In this document: positions 35,865 to 44,595 of the stretch, in pieces | Layout of the letters: each line of letters opens with the position of its first letter | Position numbering within the stretch: position 1 is the stretch's first letter | NCBI RefSeq assembly: GCF_014698145.1 | Contig: NZ_JACJSM010000027.1 | Span: forward strand, 17,002-81,001 | From: Oscillatoria sp. FACHB-1406 | GTDB lineage: Bacteria > Cyanobacteriota > Cyanobacteriia > Cyanobacteriales > Spirulinaceae | DNA: 64,000 nt | Reading direction: 5' to 3' | Program-made: the position numbers and the translations under genes | The notes under the pieces: generated by a model | Told to the model about the DNA's origin: nothing | Seen by the model: only the letters and a program-made list of their open reading frames with translations | Databases searched by the model: none

Positions 35865-37970
35865 ATGATGTCCGATCTGCACAATCAGGGTTTGTCACTT
35901 CTTCGTACCGCACTTAACGATCCGGAAGCAAATTTTCGCGATGGGCAGTGGGACGCGATTTCGCAATTATTAAATCCTGGAACGCGCCTACTTGCGGTGC
36001 AGCGAACGGGCTGGGGAAAAAGCCTAATTTATTTTCTAACAACGCGACTTCTACGCGATCGCGATCGAGGAATCACACTTATTATTTCGCCCCTCCTCGC
36101 TCTAATGCGAAATCAAATTTCAGCCGCTCAACGTCTCGGACTTCAAGCTGAAACGATTAACTCGACTAACCCAGAAGCGTGGGAAATTATTCAACAACGA
36201 TTGCTTCTAGATACAATCGATCTACTCCTCATCTCGCCAGAACGTTTAGCAAACAATAATTTTCGAGAAGAAATTCTTTTACCGCTGTCGGCTCGAATCG
36301 GCTTTCTTGTCGTCGATGAAGCCCACTGTATTTCCGATTGGGGGCATGACTTTCGTCCCGATTATCGAAGAATCGTCCGCATCCTTCAAGCCCTTCCTAA
36401 AACGATCCCCGTTCTCGCAACAACTGCTACCGCTAATAATCGCGTTATCCAAGATATTCGCGCTCAACTCGGTTCTGAATTAAAAATCGCGAGAGGAACG
36501 CTAGCTAGAGAAAGTCTTTGCTTGCAAAATATTTCCCTTCCCTGCCAAGAAGCTAAACTAGCTTGGTTAGCTGAGCAGATTCCCAACTTGCCGGGAAGTG
36601 GTATTATCTATGCCCTAACCGTTCGAGATTCAGAACAAGTTGCAGAGTGGCTAAAGATACAAAACATCGATGCCGAATCCTACTCCGCACAAGTCCCCGG
36701 CGAACAGCGAGAAATTTTAGAGCAAAGATTGTTAAACAATCAAATTAAAGCATTAGTTGCAACCTCAGCTTTAAGTATGGGATTTGATAAGCCGGATCTC
36801 GGTTTTGTCATCCACTATCAACGTCCGGGTTCCGTCGTTCACTACTATCAACAAGTCGGACGGGCAGGCAGAGCCGTATTGAGGGCTTATGGTATCTTAT
36901 TAAGCGGGAATGAAGACCAAGAAATCACAAATTATTTTATCGAATCTGCCTTTCCTCCAGAAAACCACATTAAGGAAATCTTAGATGTTCTCGCTCGCGG
37001 AACAAACGGACTCTCTCTTCCACAACTAGAAACTCAGTTAAATATTCCGCGAGGAAAAATCGAAAAAGCGTTAAAATTTCTTTCCTTAGAATCGCCGGCT
37101 CCGATCGCGAAAATTGAGAGGCTATGGTATCTCGCACCGATTGACTATAAAATCGATCGCGAGAAAATCGAGCGGCTGACTGAAATCCGCAAGCAAGAAC
37201 AAGCTCGAATGCTCGACTACATCAATGTGCGCAGTTGCTTAATGAAATTTTTAGCTAGAGAATTAGACGATCCGACGACAACAGAATGCGGACGCTGTAC
37301 AGTTTGTCTGGGAAAATCTCTGCTCCCAGAAACCTATACTTTAGAAAAAGCTGGAGAGGCCGTCGCTTTTTTACGCAGAAAGAGTTATCTTATCGAACCG
37401 CGCAAAAAATGGGCAGCGAGTGGACTGCTGTCTCATAATTGGAAAGCAAATACCAAAATTCCTCCGCATTTACAAGCCGAACCCGGTCGTACTTTATCGC
37501 TTTGGGGGGATGCAGGTTGGGGGACTTTAGTCAAGCAAAATAAATATCGAGATGAATATTTTAGCGATACTTTAGTCAACGCAGTCGTTGAATCAATCCA
37601 ACGCTGGCAAATCGATCCATTTCCCACTTGGATAACTTGTATTCCTTCACTAACTCGACCTGAATTAGTTCCTAACTTTTGCGAACGCTTAGCTCGCGAA
37701 CTTAACATTCCTTTTGTTCCCTGCGTCCAAAAAAATTATCAAAATCGTCCCCAAAAAGAGATGCAGAATAGTTCGCAGCAAGTCCATAATTTAGATGGAG
37801 TCTTTAGGATCGATTGCTGGCAAGGAATGGCAGGGGATGTTTTCTTAATTGACGATATGGTTGATTCTCGCTGGACTTTTACCGTCGTTGCTGCTTTATT
37901 AAGACAATCTGGAAGCGGTAAAGTGTTTCCCTTTGCGCTTGCTCTTAACTCACTCGGTCAGGGAGAATAA
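35865..37970 (+). CDS. RecQ-family helicase fused to a phosphoribosyltransferase-like domain
   Basis: 701 residues. Residues about 20-350 are a RecQ helicase: QRTGWGKS in place of the canonical P-loop start (46-53), DEAH (151-154), the aromatic-rich loop CISDWGHDFRPDY, and motif VI QQVGRAGR. A helical region and a Cys cluster (ECGRCTVC) follow, in the position of the RecQ zinc/RQC part. The C-terminal 180 residues end with VFLIDDMVDSRWTF (659-672), the PRPP-binding-loop pattern of ComF/type I PRTases. The stop abuts the ATG of the DprA-like gene. It differs from housekeeping RecQ, which has an HRDC domain. A role in sensing or processing foreign DNA is inferred. Confidence 0.88.
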   Translation: MMSDLHNQGLSLLRTALNDPEANFRDGQWDAISQLLNPGTRLLAVQRTGWGKSLIYFLTTRLLRDRDRGITLIISPLLALMRNQISAAQRLGLQAETINSTNPEAWEIIQQRLLLDTIDLLLISPERLANNNFREEILLPLSARIGFLVVDEAHCISDWGHDFRPDYRRIVRILQALPKTIPVLATTATANNRVIQDIRAQLGSELKIARGTLARESLCLQNISLPCQEAKLAWLAEQIPNLPGSGIIYALTVRDSEQVAEWLKIQNIDAESYSAQVPGEQREILEQRLLNNQIKALVATSALSMGFDKPDLGFVIHYQRPGSVVHYYQQVGRAGRAVLRAYGILLSGNEDQEITNYFIESAFPPENHIKEILDVLARGTNGLSLPQLETQLNIPRGKIEKALKFLSLESPAPIAKIERLWYLAPIDYKIDREKIERLTEIRKQEQARMLDYINVRSCLMKFLARELDDPTTTECGRCTVCLGKSLLPETYTLEKAGEAVAFLRRKSYLIEPRKKWAASGLLSHNWKANTKIPPHLQAEPGRTLSLWGDAGWGTLVKQNKYRDEYFSDTLVNAVVESIQRWQIDPFPTWITCIPSLTRPELVPNFCERLARELNIPFVPCVQKNYQNRPQKEMQNSSQQVHNLDGVFRIDCWQGMAGDVFLIDDMVDSRWTFTVVAALLRQSGSGKVFPFALALNSLGQGE

Positions 37971-39263
37971 ATGGCAACACTAACACATATTTTAAAACCC
38001 GATGCCCAAGCGATTCTGCTCCTATGTGCGAGTTTTGGACAAACTCGGCAAGCAGAACCCATTCCTTTAAATTTGGGAGAATATAACCTTCTAGCTCGAA
38101 AGTTACAGCAAGAAGGTTTACGTCCCGGCGACTTGCTCGCTAGCGATAGAAAAAGTTTGATATTAAGTGCGAGCGGTGAGGATCTCAATTCACAAAGAAT
38201 TCTTCAACTATTAGAACGAGGGGCAATGTTAGCGATTGCTGTTGAAGATTGGACGAATAAGGGATTGTGGATTTTAAGTCGTAGCGATGAAGCGTATCCG
38301 CAGCGACTCAAGCGTAAATTAAAACAACAGTCTCCTCCCATTTTATATGGCGTAGGAAACCAAGATTTATTAGCAAGAGGAGGTTTGGCGATTGTTGGCT
38401 CTCGGAATATTGACGATGATGGCCTTAGCTATACGAAACGAATTGCAGAAAAGTGTGCAGAACAAGGAATTCAAGTAATTTCTGGAGGTGCTAGGGGGGT
38501 TGACCAAACGGCAATGCTATCAGCAATTTCGGCGGGAGGAACTTCGGTTGGAGTTCTCGCAGATAGTTTAATGAAAGCAGCAGTTTCTCTCAAATACCGT
38601 CAAGGATTGTGCGAAGGACGAGTTGCTTTGATTTCGCCATACGATCCGGCTGCGGGTTTTAATGTAGGAAATGCAATGAATCGCAATAAGCACGTTTATG
38701 GATTAGCCGATCGCGTATTAGTTGTTGATTCTTCTTATCAAAAAGGGGGAACTTGGGCGGGAGCAAAGGAGGAGTTAAAACGAGAGATTCGGATTCCGGT
38801 TTGGGTGCGAGTCGATCGTAAAAAACTGCCTGGAAACCAGGGATTGATCGAGCTAGGAGCGTTCCCTTTTCCCGCAGAACCGTGGAATCGCGATATTTTA
38901 ACAATGGTTGCAGAGAGCGAACAGTTATCTCGATCGCAGTCCCCCGCAAGGGTGGCGAAACAATTAAGTTTAAATGATCTAGAAATTATTGAAGAAAAAT
39001 CGAATGCTACGCTCGATCGCCAAAATAAAGAAAGCAAGATTAAATTGCCAAAAGATGCGTATGAGGCGATTCTCCCGTTACTGCTGTATCATTTAACTCA
39101 GCCCCGAGAGGATAATGAAGTTGCAGTATTGTTAGATGTGGCTATCGGTCAGACAAGAAGTTGGTTAAAGAAAGCCGTAGCTGAGAAGCTAGTGAAAAAA
39201 ACGAAAAATGTTTATGTCTCGCTCGAGGGCGAGGAGCAGTTAAAGTTGCTGTCTTTAAATTAG
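37971..39263 (+). CDS. DprA/SLOG-family DNA-processing protein coupled to RecQ-PRTase
   Basis: 430 residues. An N-terminal helical domain (1-120) leads to a DprA-type Rossmann core: LAIVGSRNIDDDG (139-151), SGGARGVDQTA (171-181), and HVYGLADRVLVVDSSYQKGGTWAGAKEEL (241-269). A basic linker and a C-terminal winged-helix-like segment (LPLLLYHLTQPREDNEVAVLLDV) follow. Housekeeping DprA loads RecA on transforming ssDNA; this one is diverged and its ATG immediately follows the upstream stop, with GGGAG as ribosome site, so it is translationally coupled to the helicase. SLOG proteins may bind nucleotide ligands as well as DNA. A system-specific DprA is my preferred reading. Confidence 0.88.
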   Translation: MATLTHILKPDAQAILLLCASFGQTRQAEPIPLNLGEYNLLARKLQQEGLRPGDLLASDRKSLILSASGEDLNSQRILQLLERGAMLAIAVEDWTNKGLWILSRSDEAYPQRLKRKLKQQSPPILYGVGNQDLLARGGLAIVGSRNIDDDGLSYTKRIAEKCAEQGIQVISGGARGVDQTAMLSAISAGGTSVGVLADSLMKAAVSLKYRQGLCEGRVALISPYDPAAGFNVGNAMNRNKHVYGLADRVLVVDSSYQKGGTWAGAKEELKREIRIPVWVRVDRKKLPGNQGLIELGAFPFPAEPWNRDILTMVAESEQLSRSQSPARVAKQLSLNDLEIIEEKSNATLDRQNKESKIKLPKDAYEAILPLLLYHLTQPREDNEVAVLLDVAIGQTRSWLKKAVAEKLVKKTKNVYVSLEGEEQLKLLSLN

Positions 39264-39282
39264 GGCTATACAGAGAATTATT

Positions 39283-39930
39283 TTACTCCGATCGCGCGAA
39301 CCGAACTTTTCCCTGACTTTGGCTTAAATGCGAAGTATCCCCATTCAACTCCATTTCCCACTTCTCGCCAGTACGAACCAGCTTCACCAAGCAACACAGG
39401 GCGGCTGTTACTTCGGCGCGATATCCTAACAAAGCGATCGCACCTTCCACGACAAAAGCCCCATGCGTCACCAACAAAATATTATCGCTAAATTCAGCAG
39501 CAAGGGTTTGAATCGTTTTAACGACGCGATCGCGCATTGCCCTTTCATCTTCGGGATACTGCGGCACAATTCGGGAAGTATAACTGAGATCGATCGCGTT
39601 GTACCGTTCTGCTAGCACTTCTAACTTTTCTCGTTCCGGCATTGCCCGCATCCAATCCGGATTCAACCATTCGCTCAAACCCGCCTCTAAACAAATCGGA
39701 AGCTGGAGAACTTTTGCTACTTCCCAAGCCGTTTGTACCGTTCGCAAAAAGGGCGAAGCAAAAATGCGATCGATCCTCTCTAATTTAAGGCGTTCTCCGA
39801 GTTCCTTTGCTTGCACGAATCCATCATCCGACAGCGAAGGATCGTAAGGCCGTTCGGCGGTCAGAAACCAGTCCGGGTTGACGAAATCAAAGCGGTTTCC
39901 GTGGCGGGCAATCCAAACAGTTTGGGGCAT
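39283..39930 (-). CDS. Histidine phosphatase family protein
   Basis: 215 residues, phosphoglycerate-mutase-like fold. The catalytic His10 is in IARHGNR, the second His in ILLVTHGAFV, and ASPFLRTVQTA is the conserved substrate-pocket block. The insert EWLNPDWMRAMPEREKL resembles the UBASH3/Sts-type phosphatase subgroup. Six bases separate it from the preceding minus-strand gene at 39937, so the two form an operon. It converges with the DprA-like gene and probably marks the end of the accessory region. Confidence 0.88.
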   Translation of the reverse strand: MPQTVWIARHGNRFDFVNPDWFLTAERPYDPSLSDDGFVQAKELGERLKLERIDRIFASPFLRTVQTAWEVAKVLQLPICLEAGLSEWLNPDWMRAMPEREKLEVLAERYNAIDLSYTSRIVPQYPEDERAMRDRVVKTIQTLAAEFSDNILLVTHGAFVVEGAIALLGYRAEVTAALCCLVKLVRTGEKWEMELNGDTSHLSQSQGKVRFARSE

Positions 39931-39936
39931 AAATCT

Positions 39937-40692
39937 TTAATCTTCGTACCAACTGGCGCGCCATGCCAATTCTGCTTGCGCGATCGCTAATTCTCGCTCG
40001 TGTTGCTGATATTGTTTGCTCAACTGTTTGAGCGAACTAAGCATCTGGCGAATTTTGTTGCGCTCCACGCCCAGCCCGGGATCGCTAAATTCGAGTTCCG
40101 ACAACTGCAAGCGAATCCCAACAGCGGGAATAATGCTAACCTCCGTATCGCTATTCGTTTCCTCAGCGTCGTCCTCTGGCGGTTGCAGAAAGTTAGGCAA
40201 GTCCTCGAGGGCAATGGTTGCTTCTTCGCCTTGAATCGCAATTTCGAGACCGCGAGGCAAAGAGCGTTCGGGTAAAATCGCCGCATCTCGCAGGGTGGTA
40301 TTAGCGCGCGCGGCAATGGTTTGTAAAACTTGCTGAGCGGCGCGATCGCGGCGTTGCATGAGTCGCAATAGGCGTGCGGGGGGCGATTCGATCTCCTCGA
40401 GTTCCGCCTCGCTCGCTTCCTCCGTTACCTTTAACTGCGCGATCGCTTCCCGCCCTAACTCCCGCATCTGTTGCTGAAGCTGCTGTCGCCCGCTGACGCT
40501 CAGCGCTAAGAATGCCTCCGGATAAACCTGAGTACAAGTTTGATAGCAGGCTAGCACCAGATGCCGTTTCACCAACTGTCCCAATCGCTCGAAATACTGG
40601 TTGTAACGACTGTCAAGCTGCTCTGCTAGCGCCTTCACCCGCTCCGAAAGTTTGGTTAAATCCTGTTCGATATGTTGAAGCGAACGAGCCAT
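39937..40692 (-). CDS. Conserved cyanobacterial coiled-coil protein
   Basis: 251 residues, rich in Gln, Leu and Glu, with long helices at the N-terminus (HIEQDLTKLSERVKALAEQLDSRY) and C-terminus (RQMLSSLKQLSKQYQQHERELAIAQAELAWRASWYED). An acidic loop lies between (EDDAEETNSDTE). No catalytic motif, signal peptide or membrane helix. I believe orthologues are common in cyanobacteria; function not recognised. It is co-directional with, and six bases ahead of, the phosphatase. Confidence 0.75.
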   Translation of the reverse strand: MARSLQHIEQDLTKLSERVKALAEQLDSRYNQYFERLGQLVKRHLVLACYQTCTQVYPEAFLALSVSGRQQLQQQMRELGREAIAQLKVTEEASEAELEEIESPPARLLRLMQRRDRAAQQVLQTIAARANTTLRDAAILPERSLPRGLEIAIQGEEATIALEDLPNFLQPPEDDAEETNSDTEVSIIPAVGIRLQLSELEFSDPGLGVERNKIRQMLSSLKQLSKQYQQHERELAIAQAELAWRASWYED

Positions 40693-40756
40693 TTTCAGTT
40701 TTCAGTTCTCAGTTATTAGTCATCAATTAATAGCTGAAGGAAAATTCTTCTTTAAC

Positions 40757-40800
40757 AAAAAAGGCAAAAGAAAAAATTTTATTTTTTTCCTTCGCCTTTT
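40757..40800 (-). terminator. Rho-independent terminator downstream of tsf
   Basis: On the minus strand AAAAGGC...GAAAAAA pairs with TTTTTTC...GCCTTTT, giving a long A/T-rich stem with a GC clamp followed by a run of T. It lies 28 bases past the tsf stop, so it should end the rpsB-tsf transcript. Confidence 0.7.
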
Positions 40801-40827
40801 CGGGTACTTCAACAACAAATGAGCCGA

Positions 40828-41592
40828 TTACTTTTGACCCGTTTGCGCTGCAACTTCTTCAGCGAAATTGCTCTCTTTCTTCTCGATTCCTTCGCCCAAA
40901 ACAAAGCGACTAAAGCGACGAACTTGAATATTTTCGCCAACTTTTGAAATCTTTTGTTTGACCAACTCTTCTACCGTAATACTTTGGTCTTTAATGTAGG
41001 GTTGATCCATCAAAGAAAGCTCTTTCAACCGCTTTTCAATGCGACCGACAACAATTTTTTCGCGAACATTTTCGGGCTTACTCGCTAAGTCATCGCGCCC
41101 CATTTCAATCGCCTTCTCTTTCTCCGCAAATTCTTGAGGAATATCCTCAACCTTCACGTATTCTACTTCGGGGCAAGCAGCAACTTGCATAGCAATATCG
41201 CGCACCAGACCTTGGAATTCGTCGCCGCGCGCCACAAAATCGGTTTCGCAGTTAACTTCAACCAAAACGCCGACTCTTCCGCCAGTATGAATGTAGCTGC
41301 CGACTAAACCTTCGGCGGCAACGCGAGTGCCTACTGTCCCCGCCTTAGCAATTCCTTTTTGGCGCAGCCATTCTGTCGCTTTCTCGATATCCCCTCCAAC
41401 TTCCTTCAGCGCCTTTTTGCAATCCATCATCCCCGCGCCGGTTTTATCGCGCAGTTCTTTAACGGTTTTTGCAGAAATTTCAGCGTTCTTCGGGGCAGCT
41501 TCAGCCGCAGGGGCCGCAGTTTCTTCAGCAGCGGGCTGAGTTTGAGGTTGAGATTCTACTTTATCTTTGTCTTTTTTCTTACCTTTAGACAT
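40828..41592 (-). CDS. tsf: Elongation factor Ts with N-terminal extension
   Basis: The nucleotide-exchange factor for EF-Tu; 254 residues. The conserved core starts at about residue 37 ([26 protein letters not shown], motif [12 protein letters not shown] at 51-62) and includes [12 protein letters not shown]. Before it lie some 36 extra residues: a Lys/Asp-rich start ([10 protein letters not shown]) and an Ala/Glu/Pro stretch. There is no start codon near the usual position, so the extension is encoded and in frame. Only 74 bases separate it from rpsB upstream, the standard ribosomal pair. Confidence 0.95.
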   Translation of the reverse strand: MSKGKKKDKDKVESQPQTQPAAEETAAPAAEAAPKNAEISAKTVKELRDKTGAGMMDCKKALKEVGGDIEKATEWLRQKGIAKAGTVGTRVAAEGLVGSYIHTGGRVGVLVEVNCETDFVARGDEFQGLVRDIAMQVAACPEVEYVKVEDIPQEFAEKEKAIEMGRDDLASKPENVREKIVVGRIEKRLKELSLMDQPYIKDQSITVEELVKQKISKVGENIQVRRFSRFVLGEGIEKKESNFAEEVAAQTGQK

Positions 41593-41666
41593 AACTGAAA
41601 AATTGGGGATAATCTGAATGATGTACTGGAGAATAAAGCTTGAAAGCCTTATTCTCCATGACTATT

Positions 41667-42470
41667 TTATTCGTTACCGTCCTCGTCTTCCTCCGGGTCT
41701 TCAGGGAGGCTGACTTCTTCTTCGTACTCTCCCTCGACTTCTTCTAACCCTTCTTCAAAGTCTTCGTACTCGTCTTCTGCTTCGAGTTGACCGTGACGAC
41801 CTTCGTAAATGGCATCGGAGATTTTACCGACAATAAGCTTGATCGAGCGGATCGCATCGTCGTTAGCTGGGATGGGGATATCTACGAGATCGGGGTCGCA
41901 GTTGGTATCTAACAGAGAGATGATGGGAATGCCGAGTTTTTGGCATTCGAGGATAGCGTTGTACTCGCGGCGTTGATCGACGATCACAACGATATCGGGG
42001 GTGCGGCGCATGAGTTTAATGCCGCCGAGGTACTTTTGGAGTTGGCTGAGTTCGCGCCGCATCACTGCTGCTTCTTTTTTCGGGCGGCGATCGATACTGC
42101 CGTTGGCTTCGAGTTGTTCGAGTTCCTTGAGGCGATCGACGCGGGTGCGAATGGTTTCCCAGTTGGTGAGGGTTCCGCCCAACCAGCGCTGGTTGATGTA
42201 GTAGCCGCCGCAGCGCGCCGCTTCTTGGGCGATGATCCCAGCAGCTTGGCGCTTAGTGCCGACGAAGAGGAATTTTTTACCTTGTTCGGAACAGGTGCGC
42301 ACGTAATCGTAGGCATCTTCCATTAACTGGGCGGTTTGCACCAAGTCGATGATGTGAACGCCGTTACGAGCGGTGTAGATGTAGGGATCCATTTTGGGAT
42401 TCCAACGACGGGTTTGATGACCGAAGTGAACCCCTGACTCTAGCAGGTCGGCTAGGGAAACAACTGGCAT
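41667..42470 (-). CDS. rpsB: 30S ribosomal protein S2
   Basis: 267 residues of small-subunit protein S2. Family blocks: [55 protein letters not shown] and the C-terminal [15 protein letters not shown] 42470 is chosen because it gives the family N-terminus and has AGGAG 10 bases upstream; a longer frame to 42587 is not used. The last 40 residues are strongly acidic (Glu/Asp-rich), longer than in enteric S2. First gene of the rpsB-tsf operon. Confidence 0.97.
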   Translation of the reverse strand: MPVVSLADLLESGVHFGHQTRRWNPKMDPYIYTARNGVHIIDLVQTAQLMEDAYDYVRTCSEQGKKFLFVGTKRQAAGIIAQEAARCGGYYINQRWLGGTLTNWETIRTRVDRLKELEQLEANGSIDRRPKKEAAVMRRELSQLQKYLGGIKLMRRTPDIVVIVDQRREYNAILECQKLGIPIISLLDTNCDPDLVDIPIPANDDAIRSIKLIVGKISDAIYEGRHGQLEAEDEYEDFEEGLEEVEGEYEEEVSLPEDPEEDEDGNE

Positions 42471-42692
42471 TATTCTTTTCTCCTTTTTCGGGTTTATCCT
42501 CCATCCGGCATGGATTCCCAAACGGGCGCAGGGTCGCGCTTTCCGCATCAGGAACACCCGAAGGCACGGATGTGCGATTTTTAGCAAACTTCTCTAGGAT
42601 ACCACGAAGCGAAATATTAGCGATCGAACCTTCCGGATTTTTGCAGGGGTCAGCGTAGAGAGGAATAGTTCCGAATCGAACTTAGATTAACG

Positions 42693-42872
42693 ATGTTGAC
42701 CTCTCAAAAGCTTCAATTCATTACGGTGCTACCGGAAATCGAAGCACTGAAGACCGAACGGTTAGCTCGTCCGCAACGAGGGGCTATTCGTTCGTTAGAA
42801 CCAGCAAAGCTTGATAATCGACGCATTCAATGCCGTCGCGGTAGCGGTCGTCGGGAGATTTTAGCGGCGTAG
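42693..42872 (+). CDS. Candidate small basic protein, 59 aa
   Basis: A short frame MLTSQKLQFITVLPEIEALK... ending in an Arg-rich tail (RRIQCRRGSGRREILAA). It lies alone on the plus strand, divergent from rpsB, and is followed 58 bases later by a terminator-like hairpin at 42931-42962, which supports a plus-strand transcript. No family recognised; the Arg/Cys-rich tail could bind nucleic acid. It might instead be an RNA gene with an incidental frame. Confidence 0.4.
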   Translation: MLTSQKLQFITVLPEIEALKTERLARPQRGAIRSLEPAKLDNRRIQCRRGSGRREILAA

Positions 42873-42930
42873 GCAGTCTTCCGGCTAGATTTATAACTGG
42901 GTTTGTGGGTTGTTAAGGTGTGTTAAATTC

Positions 42931-42962
42931 GGCGATCTCGGTTTTCGAGGTCGCCGCTTTTG
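42931..42962 (+). terminator. Rho-independent terminator-like hairpin
   Basis: GGCGATCTCG, five-base loop region, CGAGGTCGCC: a 10-base stem with one G-U pair, followed by GCTTTTGCT. It suits termination of a plus-strand transcript beginning before 42693. Confidence 0.6.
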
Positions 42963-43046
42963 CTGTAGGGCAAAATGCCGGTTTCCGCGTCTGGAAAGGA
43001 GAAACCGGTTTGCTGGGTAAGTTCTGGTTATTCGAGGGAGATTTAT

Positions 43047-43328
43047 TCAAGATCCTGGCTGAGGCGTAGGATGCTGGGACTTAGTGTGGGGCGCAGTGGA
43101 ATGAGCCGAGGTCGTGCTGTCCGTTTTCTCAATCGTGGTACTGTGGCAGAACGCGATCGCTGCGGTTGCTGTCATTGCCCCGAAAAGGAAACCCACCAAC
43201 CACGTCCGAAGCATCGCGTGCTTTTGGTTCTGGTAACTGCGTAGCGAGAGGCGGTAGGACTGCAACCGGGGGTTTCTAGAAATCACTTCGTTGAGTTGTT
43301 CGAGCAGAATACGATCTTCTTGATTCAT
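43047..43328 (-). CDS. Small single-pass membrane protein, 93 aa
   Basis: An N-terminal soluble helix (MNQEDRILLEQLNEVISRNPRLQSYRLSLRSYQ) is followed by one membrane segment (about 41-60, TWLVGFLFGAMTATAAIAF) and a Ser/Thr/Pro-rich tail, probably periplasmic. GGAG stands about 10 bases before the ATG. No family recognised. Confidence 0.55.
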   Translation of the reverse strand: MNQEDRILLEQLNEVISRNPRLQSYRLSLRSYQNQKHAMLRTWLVGFLFGAMTATAAIAFCHSTTIEKTDSTTSAHSTAPHTKSQHPTPQPGS

Positions 43329-43547
43329 GGGGTACTATCTCCAGGTTGGCGTGCTCTACTTTTAATTTTCCCCATTTCGTCGCAGAAGCGCATGGCTCCG
43401 GACGAGATTGCATTGAATCGTTACAGGAGGTTCGTGCAGGGCTTGCATGGGATAATGAAGGGGCTGCATTCCGCAAAAGCGTCAGGATATATTAAGTTTA
43501 TTGTCAGCCAGCAATTGAGAGACTATTTATAAACTTTTTGTTAAAAA

Positions 43548-43579
43548 CCGTAGAGATGTTGTATACAACGTCTCTACGG
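43548..43579. repeat. 32-base palindrome (CCGTAGAGA...TCTCTACGG)
   Basis: Two 16-base arms with a single A/C mismatch (a G-U pair in RNA) meet at GTATAC. Such CGTAGAGACGTTG-type palindromes are dispersed in many cyanobacterial genomes and may be relics of small mobile elements. Confidence 0.7.
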
Positions 43580-43685
43580 TCTACAAACGCGGTATGTAGT
43601 TGTCGGAAAGTATCATCTTTGGCAAGCGAGTCAACTGAATGTCTAGCTTTGTCCGTCCTACCAAGGCTTAATCTTTGCTGTATAA

Positions 43686-43850
43686 AAGCCTCAGCTAGAA
43701 GAGATCGAAATCCTGCTTTCTACCGATACGGAAATTGGAAAAATCGAAGTCGAACAACGGCGTGAAAAAAACGCGATCGCGCGCGAATACCTTCTAAAAT
43801 ACGACTCCGAGCAATGCCAAACTCGCATCGAAACCGGATATTTTGAATAG
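43686..43850 (+). pseudogene. Start-less coding fragment, possible gene remnant
   Basis: Between a TAA at 43683 and a TAG at 43848 a frame encodes 54 residues (LEEIEILLSTDTEIGKIEVE..., ending IETGYFE) with protein-like composition and helical periodicity but no start codon. It looks like the C-terminal end of a decayed gene; family not recognised. Confidence 0.3.
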
Positions 43851-43919
43851 AGTGTCGTGGAGTGCAAATTCCCGGTAAGATGCGAAAAGAGAGTGCAAAC
43901 ATATTAGGGAGCGACAGCA

Positions 43920-44591
43920 ATGGCAATCGAACATCCAGAAATCGATCTGGCTGAATATATCGAACTCGCGCTGCTTCAGCCCGCTGCCACGCGAGAACAC
44001 CTCCGAGACTGCTGCGATCGCGCCGTACAATATAACTTTCCTGCCGTTTGCGTCTATCCCAGCGCGGTGAAGGAAGCAGCGGAACTATTGCATGGCAAAC
44101 ATCCTGGCGTTTGCGCCGTCATTGGTTTTCCGGCGGGGGCGACAACCACCGCCACAAAGCGCTACGAAGCCCAAGAAGCCGTCGAAAACGGCGCAACCGA
44201 GTTGGATGTCGTTCTCAATCTTGGCTGGCTGAAAATGGGCGATTCCGAATCGATTTATCGTGAAGTTGCCTCTATTTGCGAGGAAAGCGGGCAAATCGTT
44301 AAAGTCATTTTAGAAATGGCGCTGTTAACGCCGACAGAAAAGCGTCTTGCTGCCGAAATTTGCATGGATGCGGGCGCTGCTTACCTGAAAACCAGTACGG
44401 GTTGGTTTGGCGGCGCGACATTGGAAGATGTGCGCTTATTGAAGGAGATAACCAAAGGACGAGTGGGGATTAAAGCAGCAGGCGGCATTCACACCGCAGA
44501 GGAGGCGTTGGAGTTGGTGTTAGCGGGGGCGACGCGCTTGGGAACGTCGCGCGGGGTGGAGTTGTTGCACCAGCGCAATTCCAGTCGGTAA
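43920..44591 (+). CDS. deoC: Deoxyribose-phosphate aldolase
   Basis: Cleaves 2-deoxyribose-5-phosphate to glyceraldehyde-3-phosphate and acetaldehyde. 223 residues, a TIM barrel: the Schiff-base Lys157 in [11 protein letters not shown], the second catalytic Lys185 in GIKAAGGI, the CVYP and GFPAGAT blocks, and ELDVVLNLG. The N-terminal block reads IELALLQP where many relatives have DHTLLKP. The gene ends five bases from the convergent nucleotidyltransferase gene. Confidence 0.93.
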   Translation: MAIEHPEIDLAEYIELALLQPAATREHLRDCCDRAVQYNFPAVCVYPSAVKEAAELLHGKHPGVCAVIGFPAGATTTATKRYEAQEAVENGATELDVVLNLGWLKMGDSESIYREVASICEESGQIVKVILEMALLTPTEKRLAAEICMDAGAAYLKTSTGWFGGATLEDVRLLKEITKGRVGIKAAGGIHTAEEALELVLAGATRLGTSRGVELLHQRNSSR

Positions 44592-44595
44592 TAAG

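Larger units (their letters stand above)
43329..43919. other. Gene-poor 590-base region before deoC
   Basis: Contains a palindromic repeat (43548-43579) and a start-less coding fragment (43686-43850), listed separately. Other open frames here overlap on both strands without recognisable products. Confidence 0.5.

Noticed and set aside
37971..39263. DprA-like gene read as the ordinary competence DprA
   Set aside because: Its coupling to RecQ-PRTase, diverged motifs and longer length point to a specialised paralogue, although a genome-wide check would be needed to be sure.
42471..42587. 39-residue N-terminal extension of S2
   Set aside because: The family start and a strong AGGAG support ATG 42470; the upstream frame is the mRNA leader.
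43296..43532. 78-codon plus-strand frame
   Set aside because: Overlaps the start of the better supported minus-strand membrane protein and shows no homology or ribosome site.
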